In this document: positions 1 to 11,948 of the stretch, one piece after another
How positions within the stretch are numbered: position 1 is the first letter of the stretch
Layout: the number at the start of each line of letters is the position of its first letter
Position numbers and translations under genes: made by a program
Assembly: GCA_013423385.1 (NCBI GenBank)
Contig: BLZA01000019.1
Location: 1,116,001 to 1,180,000 of the forward strand
DNA from: Naganishia liquefaciens
Lineage: Eukaryota > Basidiomycota > Tremellomycetes > Filobasidiales > Filobasidiaceae
Direction: 5' to 3'
DNA: 64,000 nt
The notes under the pieces: model-generated
Seen by the model: only the letters and a program-made list of their open reading frames with translations
Database searches by the model: none
What the model was told of the DNA's origin: nothing

Positions 1-1232
1 CTGAGAAGCGATGTGGAAACCCCTGTTCTGCTCTATCGACTGAGAACTGCGGAGGCGCTTCCACTCTTTCTCTTTACGTCAACCCAAAGATCGTTGCCAC
101 TCAAAAGAAATCGACACTCTCCCCGGGCTACGAGCAAGTGGGCTGCGTCGCTGACGCGCCGACCTCTCGTGCATTGACTGGAGCTTCCTTTACGTCCTCC
201 TCCATGAGCGGTGGGGCCTGTACCGCTTTCTGTGCATCCAAGGGTTTCCCACTCGCCGGTGTTGAGTATGGCGCGGAATGGTACGTGTATTGCGATTCAA
301 GGGCTGCTTTCCAAAACTAACCTGTAACCACGTAATATAGCTACTGTGGAAAGACCATGGTCAACGGAGGATCCAACACGACGCTTTTGGATCCTGCTCG
401 ATGCGCGATGGCCTGTTCGGACTCCAAATACACCGAGAACTGCGGTGGCAGCGCGACCCTCACCTTATACCGAAATGTTGCTCTCTGGCCCGCCCCAGTC
501 GCTGCGTCGAGTGCCGTCTCTTCGAAGGCCTCATCCACCAGCTCAACGCCTATTTCAAAGACCGCGGTTGAGTCGGTTTCCACTGCTAGTTCGACTTCGT
601 CCAGCGCGCCGTCGTCCGTAGCTGCATCTTCAAGCGCGGTCGCCTCGCCGTCCTCGACCCCCGCGTCTTCGTCCTCTATTGCAGCGACTACTGCGATGTC
701 TTCGTCCTCTGTTGCGGCGACTACTGCGACGTCTTCGTCTTCGTCCTCTGTTGCGGCGACTACTGCGACGTCTTCGTCTTCTGCTGCCGCTGCTACATCG
801 ACGCTTTCGTCAGGCTACAAATCCGTTGGATGTATTGCCGAACCCAACGGAGCGCGAGCCCTTACTGGCGCCAGTTTCTCCTCTAACACGATGTCGAGGC
901 AAGCTTGCACGACATTCTGTGCCTCCAAAGGTATGCCTCTGGCGGGCGTGGAATACGGATCCCAATGGTCAGTCATGTCACTCAGATTCATCTGACAGTC
1001 TGACTGAATGACAATATCACCTTATAGTTATTGCGGCTCGAGCATGTCCAACGGCGCTTCCAACACAACCTTGTTGAGCAGCTCCCGATGCGCAGTGGCT
1101 TGCGCAGACAAAAGTGTCTCGGAAACTTGTGGAGGCGCCTACACCCTCAACTTGTTTGAAAACACTGCGCTTTATACGGCCGCGCCGGTTGCTCGTCGAC
1201 GAAGGGGAATTGCCGGCAGAATCTTGGCATAA
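1..1232 (+). CDS. WSC-domain secreted or cell-wall protein, 5' partial
   Basis: Exons 1-280, 340-967 and 1028-1232; the gene begins before the window. Three WSC (Cys-rich carbohydrate-binding) modules are visible: the C-terminal part of one, a complete second (residues GYEQVGCVADA through CGGSATLTLY) and a complete third (GYKSVGCIAEP through CGGAYTLNLF). Both introns fall at the same place in the module, inside the codon before YCG, so the modules and their introns duplicated together. A long Ser/Thr/Ala linker, probably O-glycosylated, separates modules two and three. The protein ends with a short basic tail, RRRRGIAGRILA, without an obvious membrane anchor. WSC proteins are surface sensors or secreted glycan-binding proteins; with the N-terminus missing I cannot say which. 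Confidence 0.85.
676..785 (+). repeat. Coding minisatellite in the WSC linker
   Basis: Three tandem units of 33-39 bases encode the series VAATTATSSSSSS. Unit lengths are multiples of three, so copy changes would keep the frame. Typical of Ser/Thr-rich stalks of fungal surface proteins. Confidence 0.75.
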
Positions 1233-1725
1233 AGTCAACAGCTTTTTGCGGAGGATTTGAACGGCTTCTGAAATACAATTACCTAGACTTGAGCAAGAAT
1301 TAGACCGCATACAAACGCTCTTACTAATGTAACGACTGTTACGACAAACTTTTAATCTCGTACAATATATGTATAGGTGTGTATAATGATATCGATGATA
1401 CAACACTTCAAGTAATCGCACACCAGCCAGAGGACCTGGCTTACCTCATGCCTCGAACACTTCACGTGCCACGAATGAGGCAGACAGGGCGGTCGTGGAT
1501 CAAACGAGTTTGACTCTGATGGTCAACAGACGTCTGTAAGTGGATCATTGGCAGCCCTTGAGCCATACATCTAGATTTGCGAGTGGCAAGATTCAATAGA
1601 TCAACAGGATGTGTTGAGGAGACAAGGGGGAGTGATTCCTCATGAGGTATGATGTACAAGCAGACGGCAACAAGAAAGCTACACAGTGAAACCCAACCAA
1701 CGCCTGAGCGTCCGGCTGTCCTACA
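1233..1725. other. Intergenic, convergent gene ends
   Basis: AT-richer spacer between the WSC gene and the dehydrogenase, which point at each other. No gene or repeat recognised. Confidence 0.6.
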
Positions 1726-2641
1726 CTAATGTTTGAACTGGCTGTTCATGTGTTCGAATATCTTCTTCCTGCTCGGCTCAAGTGCGTCGAAGCCCATCTT
1801 TGAGGTACCAACGGGGATGCTCTCCTTACCATCGCGCAAGCCTTCCCAAGCAGCGTCTGTAAACTCGTTCAGGGGCATGCCAATAGACCGGCCGTCCTTG
1901 ATGTCAGGCTGATGTTTCGCGTCATGCAATTCGGCTATTTTGGTGAGACTGTCAGTCATGCGTCTAGAGGAGGCAATGCGCAATGCTTACTTTGTACTGC
2001 TGGCGGCAAAATCTCAATGACTTTGATATCTCCCTTTCCAGCTTGATGTAATTGGAACCTGATGGACATAATGAGACTGTGTAAAGCGGCCTTGGAAGCG
2101 CAATAGTTGGGGCATCTCGATAGAGGCGCGAGAGCTAATCCAGACGTCATGAAGACGATAGCTGTGGGATCCGACTTTGCTTGCAGGAAAGGAAGGAATG
2201 CCTTGAGGAGATGGATGTAGGAGAAGTAATTGGTCTGCATTTCCAGATCGACAATATTCAAGTCGATGCTTTCAGGGTTTCCAAAGTTGAGACCACGCTG
2301 AATCCCGGAATTAAGAACAATCATGTCCAGATCCTTGTGCTCTTCAGTTATTCTGCGTGGAAGCAAGATAATCAGAGTTGATCCTGATTGCGGTAGTTTC
2401 ACAGTCAGATGACTCACTGTTTGGCAAAGGAAGGGATGTCTTGCAGACTAGTAATGTCGAATTGCACACCGACGGCACGGTTTTCGCCATGTTGCTTTAC
2501 AAATTCGTCGAGCTTCTCTTGTCTTCTTCCTACAGCGATGATCGAAGTCGAAGGCGATTCTTTCAGAATCCGAGAGGCCAAGTCCTCTCCAATTCCGCTG
2601 GTAGCGCCGACGACCAAAACTTTCTTGTACGGGAATGGCAT
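1726..2641 (-). CDS. Short-chain dehydrogenase/reductase (DltE-like)
   Basis: Exons 2418-2641, 1991-2352 and 1726-1934, giving 264 residues, the usual length for a classical SDR. The N-terminus carries the nucleotide-binding GATSGIG motif (about residue 11), a NSG variant of the NNAG motif (about residue 96) and the catalytic YCASK (Tyr and Lys, about residues 150-154) with an upstream Ser. This is an NAD(P)H-dependent oxidoreductase of the DltE-like group common in fungi; the substrate cannot be predicted. Both introns (65 and 56 bases) have GTGAGT or GTAAGC donors. No membrane segment or signal is seen, so it is likely cytosolic. Confidence 0.88.
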
Positions 2642-3106
2642 GTTGTATGTGAGTACATTGCACAGACACTGTTGACACCGGGGCGACGGTGACGGGTATA
2701 TATCTTGGAACCAGTCGACAGGGGACGTTCGTAAATTCAGGGAGATGCGCGCACCCGCTCAGTCGGGAGTAATCTCGGGATCTGCCCCCTCAAAGCTGAC
2801 GTCACATATTCTACCTCCACTTGCTTTACGCCTTACATAGAACGGATTAGCGAATATGTACGTCGAACATCGCCGAACTTCACCGGCATCCCACGGCAGA
2901 TTATTCCTTCCTATTCTTAGCTCGAGGGATCGAGTTCGATCGAGTCTATCGTTTGTCGTCCTGCCGATACCAGCGACGGATATCTGTCGACGGCGACCAA
3001 TGTCACGGAAAGATTGGATGGGCCCGGCAAAAGAGCGAGATCTGCGGACAGTCCAGCGATGACATGTGCATGTATCGTAGTCCATCATGCTTCTCTTAAA
3101 CCCTGA
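2642..3106. other. Intergenic
   Basis: Spacer holding the dehydrogenase promoter and the ERG8 3' end. Short open frames here look like noise. Confidence 0.55.
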
Positions 3107-4861
3107 TTATATGCTATCCAGGACTTTTCTGAGTCCTTTTACAGAATCCATGTTATCGATGAACTCAAGTCCTCCAGCATCGGCTCGACTGGTTAAAGGG
3201 CAGACGGAAAGTTCCTTCCAATTTTGCCAGAGAATTTCAACTTGCGAGATCGTGTCACACCCTTCTCCCTGTTCTTGCGAAGAGGAATCGCCCTCGGCAA
3301 TCAGGAGGTAAATAGCATCATAACCCCCAGCTTTGGTAACGGATCAGTATGACTGAATTCAGATTGGCCTTGATCACCCACCTCCAGGAACACCTCCTCC
3401 GATTACACCAGGGATCTTTAGACATGCATCGAGTAATCGAGTCTGCTCATCTGGCTCGATAGGCACACCACTCGCTTCTCCCATCTGCTTCATGAGCTTC
3501 CGGACAGCCTGTCAAAAAAGCGTAAGGATTGGAGTGAAAATGCGATAGGGGCAATCTTACCTGTAACGTTTCGGAGAGTTTGCGCAGTGTGCGCGAAGTC
3601 TCGTCCCCGACGGTATTTGCGGCGGTGCCCGCCCGCCGTGATGCGGTCCTCATTGTTGATTGGTATTCTTCCGGTCTGACTTCCGCTAGACGGCTGAGGG
3701 ACCGGAGTTGCTGCTCAACTAGCTGATTTACAGAGTTCAAGTCTGACCAGAGCTTGTTGGCTAATGAGCAGAAGGATCAGAACGTCTTCCTCGTGTGATC
3801 CGCCTGAAGTTGGCACGTACCGTATTCCGGATTCTCTTTCCGCCACTTGAGAACCTTGCCAACGAGACTAGGTGTATCGCTTCCTGCATCCACGTCAGCG
3901 AGAACGAGACGGATATTCGGCGGCAAGGCGATGGGTATACTGCGCGTCGTCCATAAGGATGAGGGCGTCACAGTCTCCAATATCTAGATGGAAAAGGCGT
4001 TCAAAAGCTATCGTGGGTTTGGGCGAGCGCTCAACTCACTTCCTGCCCTGTCACTTTGGTCTTATCCATCAAGCCCCGCAGCACTTTCTCATCGAATCTT
4101 TTGTACACTTGGCTTCCCTTGACAGCAGAACATACGTCGAATCCGCTGCCAACCTTGCCTTGGGCAAAGCAGTGAACGTATTGCGCCATATTGTGTATAA
4201 GGTCCAGTTCGGGGGACAGCTGGAAATGACGTAAAAGGGCTGTGACCAGAGATGTAATGAGGGCGGCAGAAGACCCAAGTCCAGTTTTGTGAACCTCCGA
4301 GATCGGCGTATTTTGAGAAGCGAAAGGCTCGATTTTGTCCAAAGACAACATAGTTGCGGGGAGCGACAAGGCTTCAAGCTGTGTTCTCTGTCAGCGAATA
4401 GCGAGGGAACCTTTAGAGCTAGCTTTGTAACTTACAGCGCGTCGTTGACTGTAAAAGTCGTTATCTCCTACAATCACAATATCAAGCGAGCGACTGCCAT
4501 TGAAGATTTGCGACGGCTTCATCTCGCCATTCATGGCTCCGATCAAGGATAATGTTCGTTGCAACGCGATCTCCACAAATTTATTCCGTCCTCCGTCGGA
4601 GTGGACAGGCTGGACGTCGATGTGTGCAGGGTCATTACAGCCCACAGCATACTCCCACACGGCATCCTGGAATTGCGGAGATCTTACGACTATGTGAGCC
4701 GTTGCAGCAGAAGGTGCCGATGTGGTTGACCGCGTGCGGACGATAGAGTAGAATCGCGATGAGGTTGCAACCACCAAGCCGGAGTATGCTGGGTCCAAGA
4801 CGAGGTATCCGCCGGTGAGGAGAACTTTGCCCGGCGCTGAGACAATCGTGACGTCTGACAT
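3107..4861 (-). CDS. ERG8: Phosphomevalonate kinase
   Basis: Six exons: 4436-4861, 4040-4387, 3983-3821, 3760-3561, 3508-3382 and 3330-3107; about 495 residues. A GHMP kinase that phosphorylates mevalonate-5-phosphate with ATP in the cytosolic mevalonate pathway to ergosterol. The N-terminus has SAPGKVLLTGGYLVLDP, the ATP-loop motif KTGLGSSAALITS lies near residue 180, and the C-terminal GHMP motif GGGVPGAGGYDAIYLL is rebuilt across the last intron. The start at 4861 (MSDVTIVSAPGK) matches the family N-terminus. The exon 2 start could be 4378 instead of 4387, because two in-phase AG acceptors lie nine bases apart. The function call is secure. Confidence 0.93.
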
Positions 4862-6988
4862 GATGGTGGCCGAGACTCGCTACGTTCGCAGCGTGTTCAA
4901 GGAGAGTCTATCAAACGCGAAACGCGAAAGGACAAAGTCGCGCCGGCGGGCTCGATCGGATTCGGCACCTGAAACACATGGCAGTCACGTGCGATCGAGC
5001 ATTGATCATGTCCCCTATCATCAGTTATCAGCAGCGTTCCTATCCCCCTCTCTTGCCCTATTCGTGTGTATCTCGCACTCCGCAGCGATGCGGCAGCTAG
5101 CACGCTCGGACAGTTGAGCTTGAGCGTGATCTGCCCGGAAGTGAATTACGCAGATTGAGATTTCAATGGGGCGAAAACAAGTCCCGCAATACACGATATT
5201 CCTAGAGTGCTCTGCCACTGTGCACCAGTACCGCTACCGGAACACCGGTACAAATGGGAATAAGAGTGTGATGATGCGGCTATTCGATGTGAGGGTTACC
5301 AGTACAGGAGGGTACAAGTAGCCCTCTTCCGTTCGTGGGGAAAACTGTCTGCGTAGCTGTCTGCGTCATTCATCCAGCTGCCCATCTCGCACCCAGTCTG
5401 GCGGAAATTGTGGTCACATAGCTGCGCGTCCGCGCGTCCTTCCGCGTCAAAGTGCGCAACAAACAGAGTGACGCGGTATTCGGTGAGGCAGTCGGTGACG
5501 TTCTCAACCTGAGATCTAAAAAATTCTGCTCCGTCAGTTTTGGCTGAATGTCGAGCGGACGGGAAGCTCGGTATGTTGACCGGATATTGAATCAGCTATC
5601 GCGTTCGACTTTCCGTCGTCCTTTCCAAGTTAAGGACGCAGCTGTCAATGCTGCGCGCGAACTGCGCGTCGATCAGCCACATGGCACACCCAGGATCCGG
5701 ACAAGCCGTCTAATTGTCGACCTCGTTGCGGCCATCCCTCAGCCAGCTCCTCAGCCCAATTGCAAGACTTGTTAATCGGCAGCCAGGATAACGCATGTCG
5801 ATGCGACGAGAATCGCTCTCGAATCGCAACGCCAGCAGTCCACTGCGAAAATTAAGAGACGGTCAGGGAGGAAGCTGGGCTTTTCGTAGACTGGGCAGAG
5901 AACTTAGAGACCGATGAAGCGGAAGAGATATATTTACCCCGAGCGAGAGAACGGAGGTTTCAATGCACTTGGGAGAGAGAGGGGGAGAGAGAGAGAGAGC
6001 TCGGAAGGCCGCTTCGAGGGTCGGACTGGAGGCAATGAGTTCTTTGGAGGCCCAGCTGAAGGCCAGGCGGGGGAAGCCTCGAGGGAGCTTCTCCAAACAG
6101 CTTTCTGAAATTCTCAAACTGCTTCTCGAGATCATCTTCGGCATGAAACGGCCTGGACCATTTTCTGAGTTTCTGCGCAGCATGCGCATCCCCCCGAAGA
6201 GCGTCCTGGCCACAGGTTTTGTCAAGCAGCTTGAGCTGCCCAGAGTGCGCTGAGAGCTGGGTTGAGTCCAGGCTTTTCATCGTCATAGGAGCTGGCCCAA
6301 ATGCCGTCATGAGCTACGGCACTAGAAAAATTGCTGGAAAAGCCGCAAGAGCAACCGCAGGGCAATGTGCTGGAGCCTCAGCCGTGCGCCTCGAATTCTG
6401 CAGATAATTCCCGCAAATCCTCACGAATAGCGCATGAAAAGCGTGCGTTTCTCGCGTGTCTCTGCGCCGGATCTATGACTGCCGGCAGCCGAAGTGTCAT
6501 ACCAGCTGCTTGAACTCCAGAGCTTTTGGGTGAGAGAGCTTTTGCCTTCCGCCTGCTGCGATCAGCTTGGCTCTCAACAACTTCTCGCCCTTTGTCTCCC
6601 TCCATCGTCTGGCAGATCCATTATCGTTTGAAGACATTCCTCAATTCGTGGTATAATTCATTACGACGACTCCAAGTGCCTTTCGGCCGTCGGAATCGCC
6701 ATCAACAACTTCCTCGCCTTCGCCGATTGGGCAGGCATCGCCGAACGCGGATCACAAGTTCTCCGCGTCGCCCGCTTGGAATACAGCTCACCGCTCGACA
6801 TCGTACCATCTGATCGCTTCGCGCATCCTCCTCGACAATCCCTGCATCATAACGTCAGCAACATAGACATTCTGGCTTTAGATTAGCGGCAATCACTGTT
6901 TTTGGGCGGAAAGGAGTCTTTTATTGACAACTCGCAGAACGCAACACGGTTTTTTTGCATCACGACGCATCACGGAGTTGACTCTGCG
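4862..6988. other. Long divergent intergenic region or leader
   Basis: About 2.1 kb between the divergent ERG8 and histidine-kinase starts. Besides a GA microsatellite I see no conserved gene. Several open frames of 60-120 codons lack family motifs. Much of it may be the promoter and a long 5' leader of the kinase gene, possibly with introns. Confidence 0.5.
5971..5999. repeat. GA microsatellite
   Basis: Purine-only run of GAGA units interrupted by G tracts. Confidence 0.8.
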
Positions 6989-9900
6989 ATGACTTTGTCC
7001 AATCCTGACTCTCTCGAAACCGCTGTATCGTTGACTATACCTCCGGATACGCAGGTCGGCTCCGTCACGACTGATAAGATGGACACCCCTGCAAAGGACC
7101 AGACTCCGCAGCCTCCGGCGAAACTCATGCGACCTTCGGCCAATCCCGTCAATCCTCATGACAGATCCATTTCGGCAACATCATTGCAAACACCTAGGAG
7201 TGCTCACGCCATGGAGAAAAACAATAACCTTGAAGGCATGATACTTGGAGAAAAGGGAGGGGGCAGACTATTTCAGAGGGACGACGAGAAGGCGAGCAGG
7301 CGAAGCAAGAAGGGAAGCTTGAAAAAGTCGCGCAAGGTGAAGCGGTCGGTGGCACGGTTCGAGAAGAATAGAGAGAATGCGATCGATTGGAGCCCTGCCG
7401 GAATCTGGTCTGTCTTCAAAGAGAAACTCAAGAACCCGTCGCACCCGTCAACAACATCGCAATCAGCGTTGGGAGAAACAGAGGGGGCATCAGGCAGTAC
7501 CCTTGGCAGTTTTTTCCGGCCACAAGCGAAATCTGCCAACTCTTCGGCTTCGGTTGGAGGCAGGTACGCTGGATCTCAACTTGGGTACGATGAGGATGGC
7601 GTCCCTGTCGAACCAGTGGAACCCGTTTCTCTGGTCGTCGTAGAAGGCGATCTGCTAGACTTCGTGCCGTTAGCGAAGAGTGACAATGGTTCTGCATCGG
7701 CAGCTCACGTCGATGCGCACTACACAAACTACCGTACTGGCGTTGACGATGGCGGATCTTCTTCGGCACATCCTCGAAACTCTCACGTTCACGGGCCCAT
7801 GGTCGAAAACGGACAGACCGACAGCGAATCAAAATCCTGGGCTCAAAGAATCACAGCTAGTATCGTCGGTTCCGCACGAGGCAAGAATGGACATCGTCCT
7901 ACAGTGATAGACGACGGTAGTTCCATCCGAAGGGAAAACAAACCGCATTGGATCCAACGGACTTGGCTATGGGAAGCGGTCGTAGACCGCACCATCCCAG
8001 CCTTCAAATATTTCTGCGATTCGAGTTTCCCAGAAGCCAGCAAAGAAAAATCATATCGAAAGGAGATGCATTTCACCCTCAGGCGAGGCGCCATCAGTGC
8101 ATCTTGTTTCTACGTAATCGCATGGATTTTGACATCAGCTCTCATGGCCAAACCATTCAACACGATGGCATGGGCAGGCTACATCTTATCCACTGGTGTA
8201 CGTTCTCGAGAGTCGGCACCCTCTTCATTTTTGCTCACATATGCATCTTCAGATCTTCATTGTACCTCTTCCCCTTCTTGTAATTTGCGACTTCATTCGT
8301 CATAGGCCAAAGCTCTATCAGTGGTGGTTGTGGGTTGCCACATGGGCATTCTCAGTTGTCATTATAGTCGATATGCACCTTTGTGGCTTTTACAGCACGC
8401 ATAGGAATTGCGGCAACAAAGACTTTCTGGGTCTGTTCTACTGGGGTCTAGGTAAGCAGAACATCACCTTCACCTTTATTAGCCTCTCTTACACCACTGC
8501 TTTAGCACTCCCGGTATTGTCGATATTCTCCCTAGGTCAGAAAAGGGGATACCATATCTTCGGTGTCGTTGTTTGGGTTGGCCTGGTCTCGGGCCTCATC
8601 CTGTCACAAGGTTCGCCGAAATTGATGTACAGGAATCTTGTCAATTGTGCGTCACCAGGATGCCCGGCTCCTATCAAGCGTACTGACAGGTTTACGTCCT
8701 TACCAGTCATTCTATTCCATGTATTCTTGTTGATGACTAGCTATCTCCGAGAAAAGTCAGATCGACAGGTATTCACTTTACGGACGCAACTGAAACTGCA
8801 GTACCGGTAAGCACAGTAGGGCGGAAGCCAGGATATTTGTCTGATCATATTCTCCTGGTCTCGCCAAACAGTGCTACCCAGTCTGCCCAAGTTGCGGAGA
8901 GGAAAGCCAACGCCTTGTCGAAGCGCTTTGTTTCATACATTTTCCACGAAGTTCGAGTACCGCTCAACACCGCATGTTCGTAGTTCCTGCTCGCTGATTC
9001 TTTCTGAATGCTCACAACGCTTGTTCCAGTACTGGCCTTACAGAATCTGCAAGGCGAACAAGTTTTCGGTCACTGTGACCATGACCAAACTGAAATGGTC
9101 GAAGGTCTTCACGGCAGTCTGACCATGATGGAGAAGGTCCTGAACGACGTTTTGTCCTTCAACCGTATGGAAAGTGGGCGGGTACGTTCCAGCAGCAGAA
9201 GAAGTTACAAGGCTGTCCTCTACAACATCTTTGCCTCTGTTTGCAGTTCACCCAAGCTCGCAAACCCTTCGACTTTCACAAGTCTGTACAGATTGTCGTG
9301 CTCAGCCACAGGGCTCAAGCCCTGGCGGGCAACCTCTTCCTCGAGCATGACCTCGACCCAGAAATCGATAGACTGGGTGGCAGATTCATGGGAGATGAAA
9401 TGCGCTTGCGTCAAGTCATGTCAAACTTTACGTCGAATGCGCTCAAATTCACGACCCAAGGTGGAGTGAGAATTGTCACCAAACTTCTCTATCCTCGCAT
9501 GGAGTCAAGTGTTCAAACGCCGGAAGAAGAGATCTCCGAAATTACCCGGGACCGCCATTATTCGGTAGCGTCATCCGAGAAGAGTTCGCGGTTCAACGTC
9601 GAGACTCCAGGTGGTACTCAAATCCAGCTTAATGCGCTCGAAAAGAACCCTCAGGGCGCCTTACAATTCTCCGAGAAGCTGCCAACCGGACACATAAATT
9701 CGACGTCTGTGCAAAACAAAGCAGCACAGCCGGGTCAGAAAGCTATCATCAGAATAGAGTTCATCGACACCGGAATCGGTCTTCATCCGCGGGATGTAAA
9801 GGACAACAAGTTGTTCTCCCCATACACTCAAACGTAAGTCAATCGAAAATTAGATAAGTCATGTGCTGATTCCTCGCGTGCCGTACAGCGAAATCGGAAG

Positions 9901-11291
9901 GCGACAGGGCGGGAAGGGGACAGGACTCGGCTTGGCCTTGTGTCAGCAGATTGTCAAGCTGATGGGTGGACGGCTTGGAGTAGAATCCCAGCTCGGAAAA
10001 GGCTCCTGCTTTTGGTAAGACTCTGTGATTGATTGAATGACTGACCTTCCCGCTAATGCCGCCTTCTCTGGCTCACAAACAGGGTTGAAATCGCGCTTAT
10101 GATTGCGCCGCCTGAAAAGCAACCTCCGCCGCGCACGTCGACCGACACTCCACCGGACATCGTCGTGGCGGATTTCGCTCAGAGCAAACGGCGCCCGTCT
10201 GCGGCGACGAAGCAGGTCATGCCCCAATCCCTTGACCCTCTGGAGGAGCAAGAGTCTACTCCGGAATCTCACGACGATGATCGTAAGTCGGTTGTTGCGG
10301 CACGCCGTTACATACTGAAAGCTTTCCTATGTGCAGCCCTGAACCTGCCCATACGTTCTGGTGTTCCTGCGGAAAACGCACTTGACGTTATAGATGCGCA
10401 AGTGCACAACAGCATGTTCGCGCAAATGTCTCGGCGGGGGAGCAATCCACAGCCTTCAAATTCCTACTCTTCAAGTGCAATCATGGATGCTGCCCAGTGG
10501 AGAAAGGATTCTGTCATGTCGGACGCGACCATCGCCGTGCCGCCAATGGACACAATGCAGGCGATGCAAGACAACAGCAACCCACACCAGTCCATCAGCA
10601 TGCTTCAGCCGAACGCCTCCCTCGGTAAAAAGACCGGCGGAACCGCTTTCACCAAGTGTCCAGAAGGCGAACGCATGCACTGCCTGGTTGTGGACGATGA
10701 CACGTAAGCTTCGGATACAAGTAGCGGAGGGATGAGAAGGCTAAATTTAGTATTCGCAGAATGACTCGGAAACTCATGTCGAGGATGCTCCAGAGACTCG
10801 GCCACGACGTGAGCCAGGCAGAGAATGGGTCCATTGCATTGGACATGCTCCGCGATAGACAATTCAAGAACGAAAAGCAATTTGATATCCTTTTCCTGGA
10901 CAAGTACGTCTTAGCACCTGTTTCCTGACCATTCTCCATCTGACATGTTATCTTTCACTTTCAGCCAAATGCCAGTAATGTCAGGAGTCGAGACAGCGCG
11001 TGAGCTCCGAAGAATAGGCTGTCCGATCTTCATTGTGGGAGCTACCGGAAATGCGCTCAAGGAAGACCAAGAAGAGGTGAGTTGAATGTTTTTGAGCGAA
11101 GACAGCAGCATACTGACTTGGCTGCGGTCCCCATCACACAGTACATCGAGGCTGGCGCAGATCAAGTACTAACAAAACCAGTAAAGCAGCCCCAGATGCA
11201 AGCGATGCTACAGCAAGCAAGAAGACGTGTAGCGGGAGAAACGGAACCCAAATCGGACTCCTCGTTACGCCTGAGCGAGCCTCAGGTATGA
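6989..11291 (+). CDS. Six-TM hybrid sensor histidine kinase
   Basis: Twelve exons: 6989-8197, 8253-8646, 8707-8806, 8872-8975, 9030-9181, 9247-9833, 9889-10014, 10083-10282, 10337-10703, 10760-10903, 10965-11076 and 11142-11291; about 1214 residues. Order: a disordered cytosolic N-terminus of about 360 residues; six hydrophobic segments (about 365-560); the dimerisation and phosphoacceptor box FHEVRVPLN with His near residue 593; the N box [10 protein letters not shown] (about 711); G1 DTGIG (about 826); G2 [11 protein letters not shown] (about 855); and a C-terminal receiver with acidic VVDDD (about 1074), phospho-acceptor Asp in LFLDNQMP (about 1126) and Lys in LTKPV (about 1176). All key residues are present, so it should pass phosphate from His to Asp and on to an HPt protein. 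About 70 Gln/Ser/Glu-rich residues are inserted between the N and G1 boxes. The first in-frame ATG is at 6989. The signal sensed is unknown. Confidence 0.9.
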
Positions 11292-11948
11292 GGTCGCTTT
11301 CAAACTCCGGTTTCGGCAGCTGTGATTGGGCGTCAGGTTCACCTTCGGCCGTATTTCAACTCGACGAGAAGTGCTGTATCATAGAGCGATTCTTGTGACA
11401 TTTGATGTAGATGACGCTTACTTTGTGGGACAGAGAACTGTATTGGGCCTGTAGCGAGACTCTAACATTGTATTCTATATATTCCGATAGATATTTCGTG
11501 AATTAGCATGGCAGCAGTACGCGTAATTCGACAAACATAGTCCCAGGTTTTATCTTTGACAATACGGGCTGGCTAGCTGCTATGCCGATCAAATGAGTGA
11601 TTATACAGCGATGAATGAGCACATGATAAAGAATTCAGAAGAGCTTGCCGTACAAAAAGTTAAATGGATGGCAATATCCTGCCTTTACCTTTGGATCCGC
11701 GAGCGGCACATGAAAGGCAAATGACAATGTTTCACCTTGGCGGGAACCGTTGGAAGCAGGGTCATCTTCATCAACTCGTCCTCTCGTCCATCACCTGTCC
11801 TCTAAGCCACTTCTCCTCCTGGCTGACAGGGAACGGTTAGGAGGGCTCTTAGGTCTCAGCGGATCGACGAGATGCCAATGCCTGCAACATCGCCATTTGA
11901 GACCACTATCTTTTCCTTATAAGCCGAGTCCGATCATTCGACTGCAGA
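11292..11948. other. Intergenic, 3' and 5' flanks of tandem genes
   Basis: Spacer between the kinase stop and the Sec7 gene start. A TTATAAG element lies about 30 bases before the chosen ATG. No other feature seen. Confidence 0.5.
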
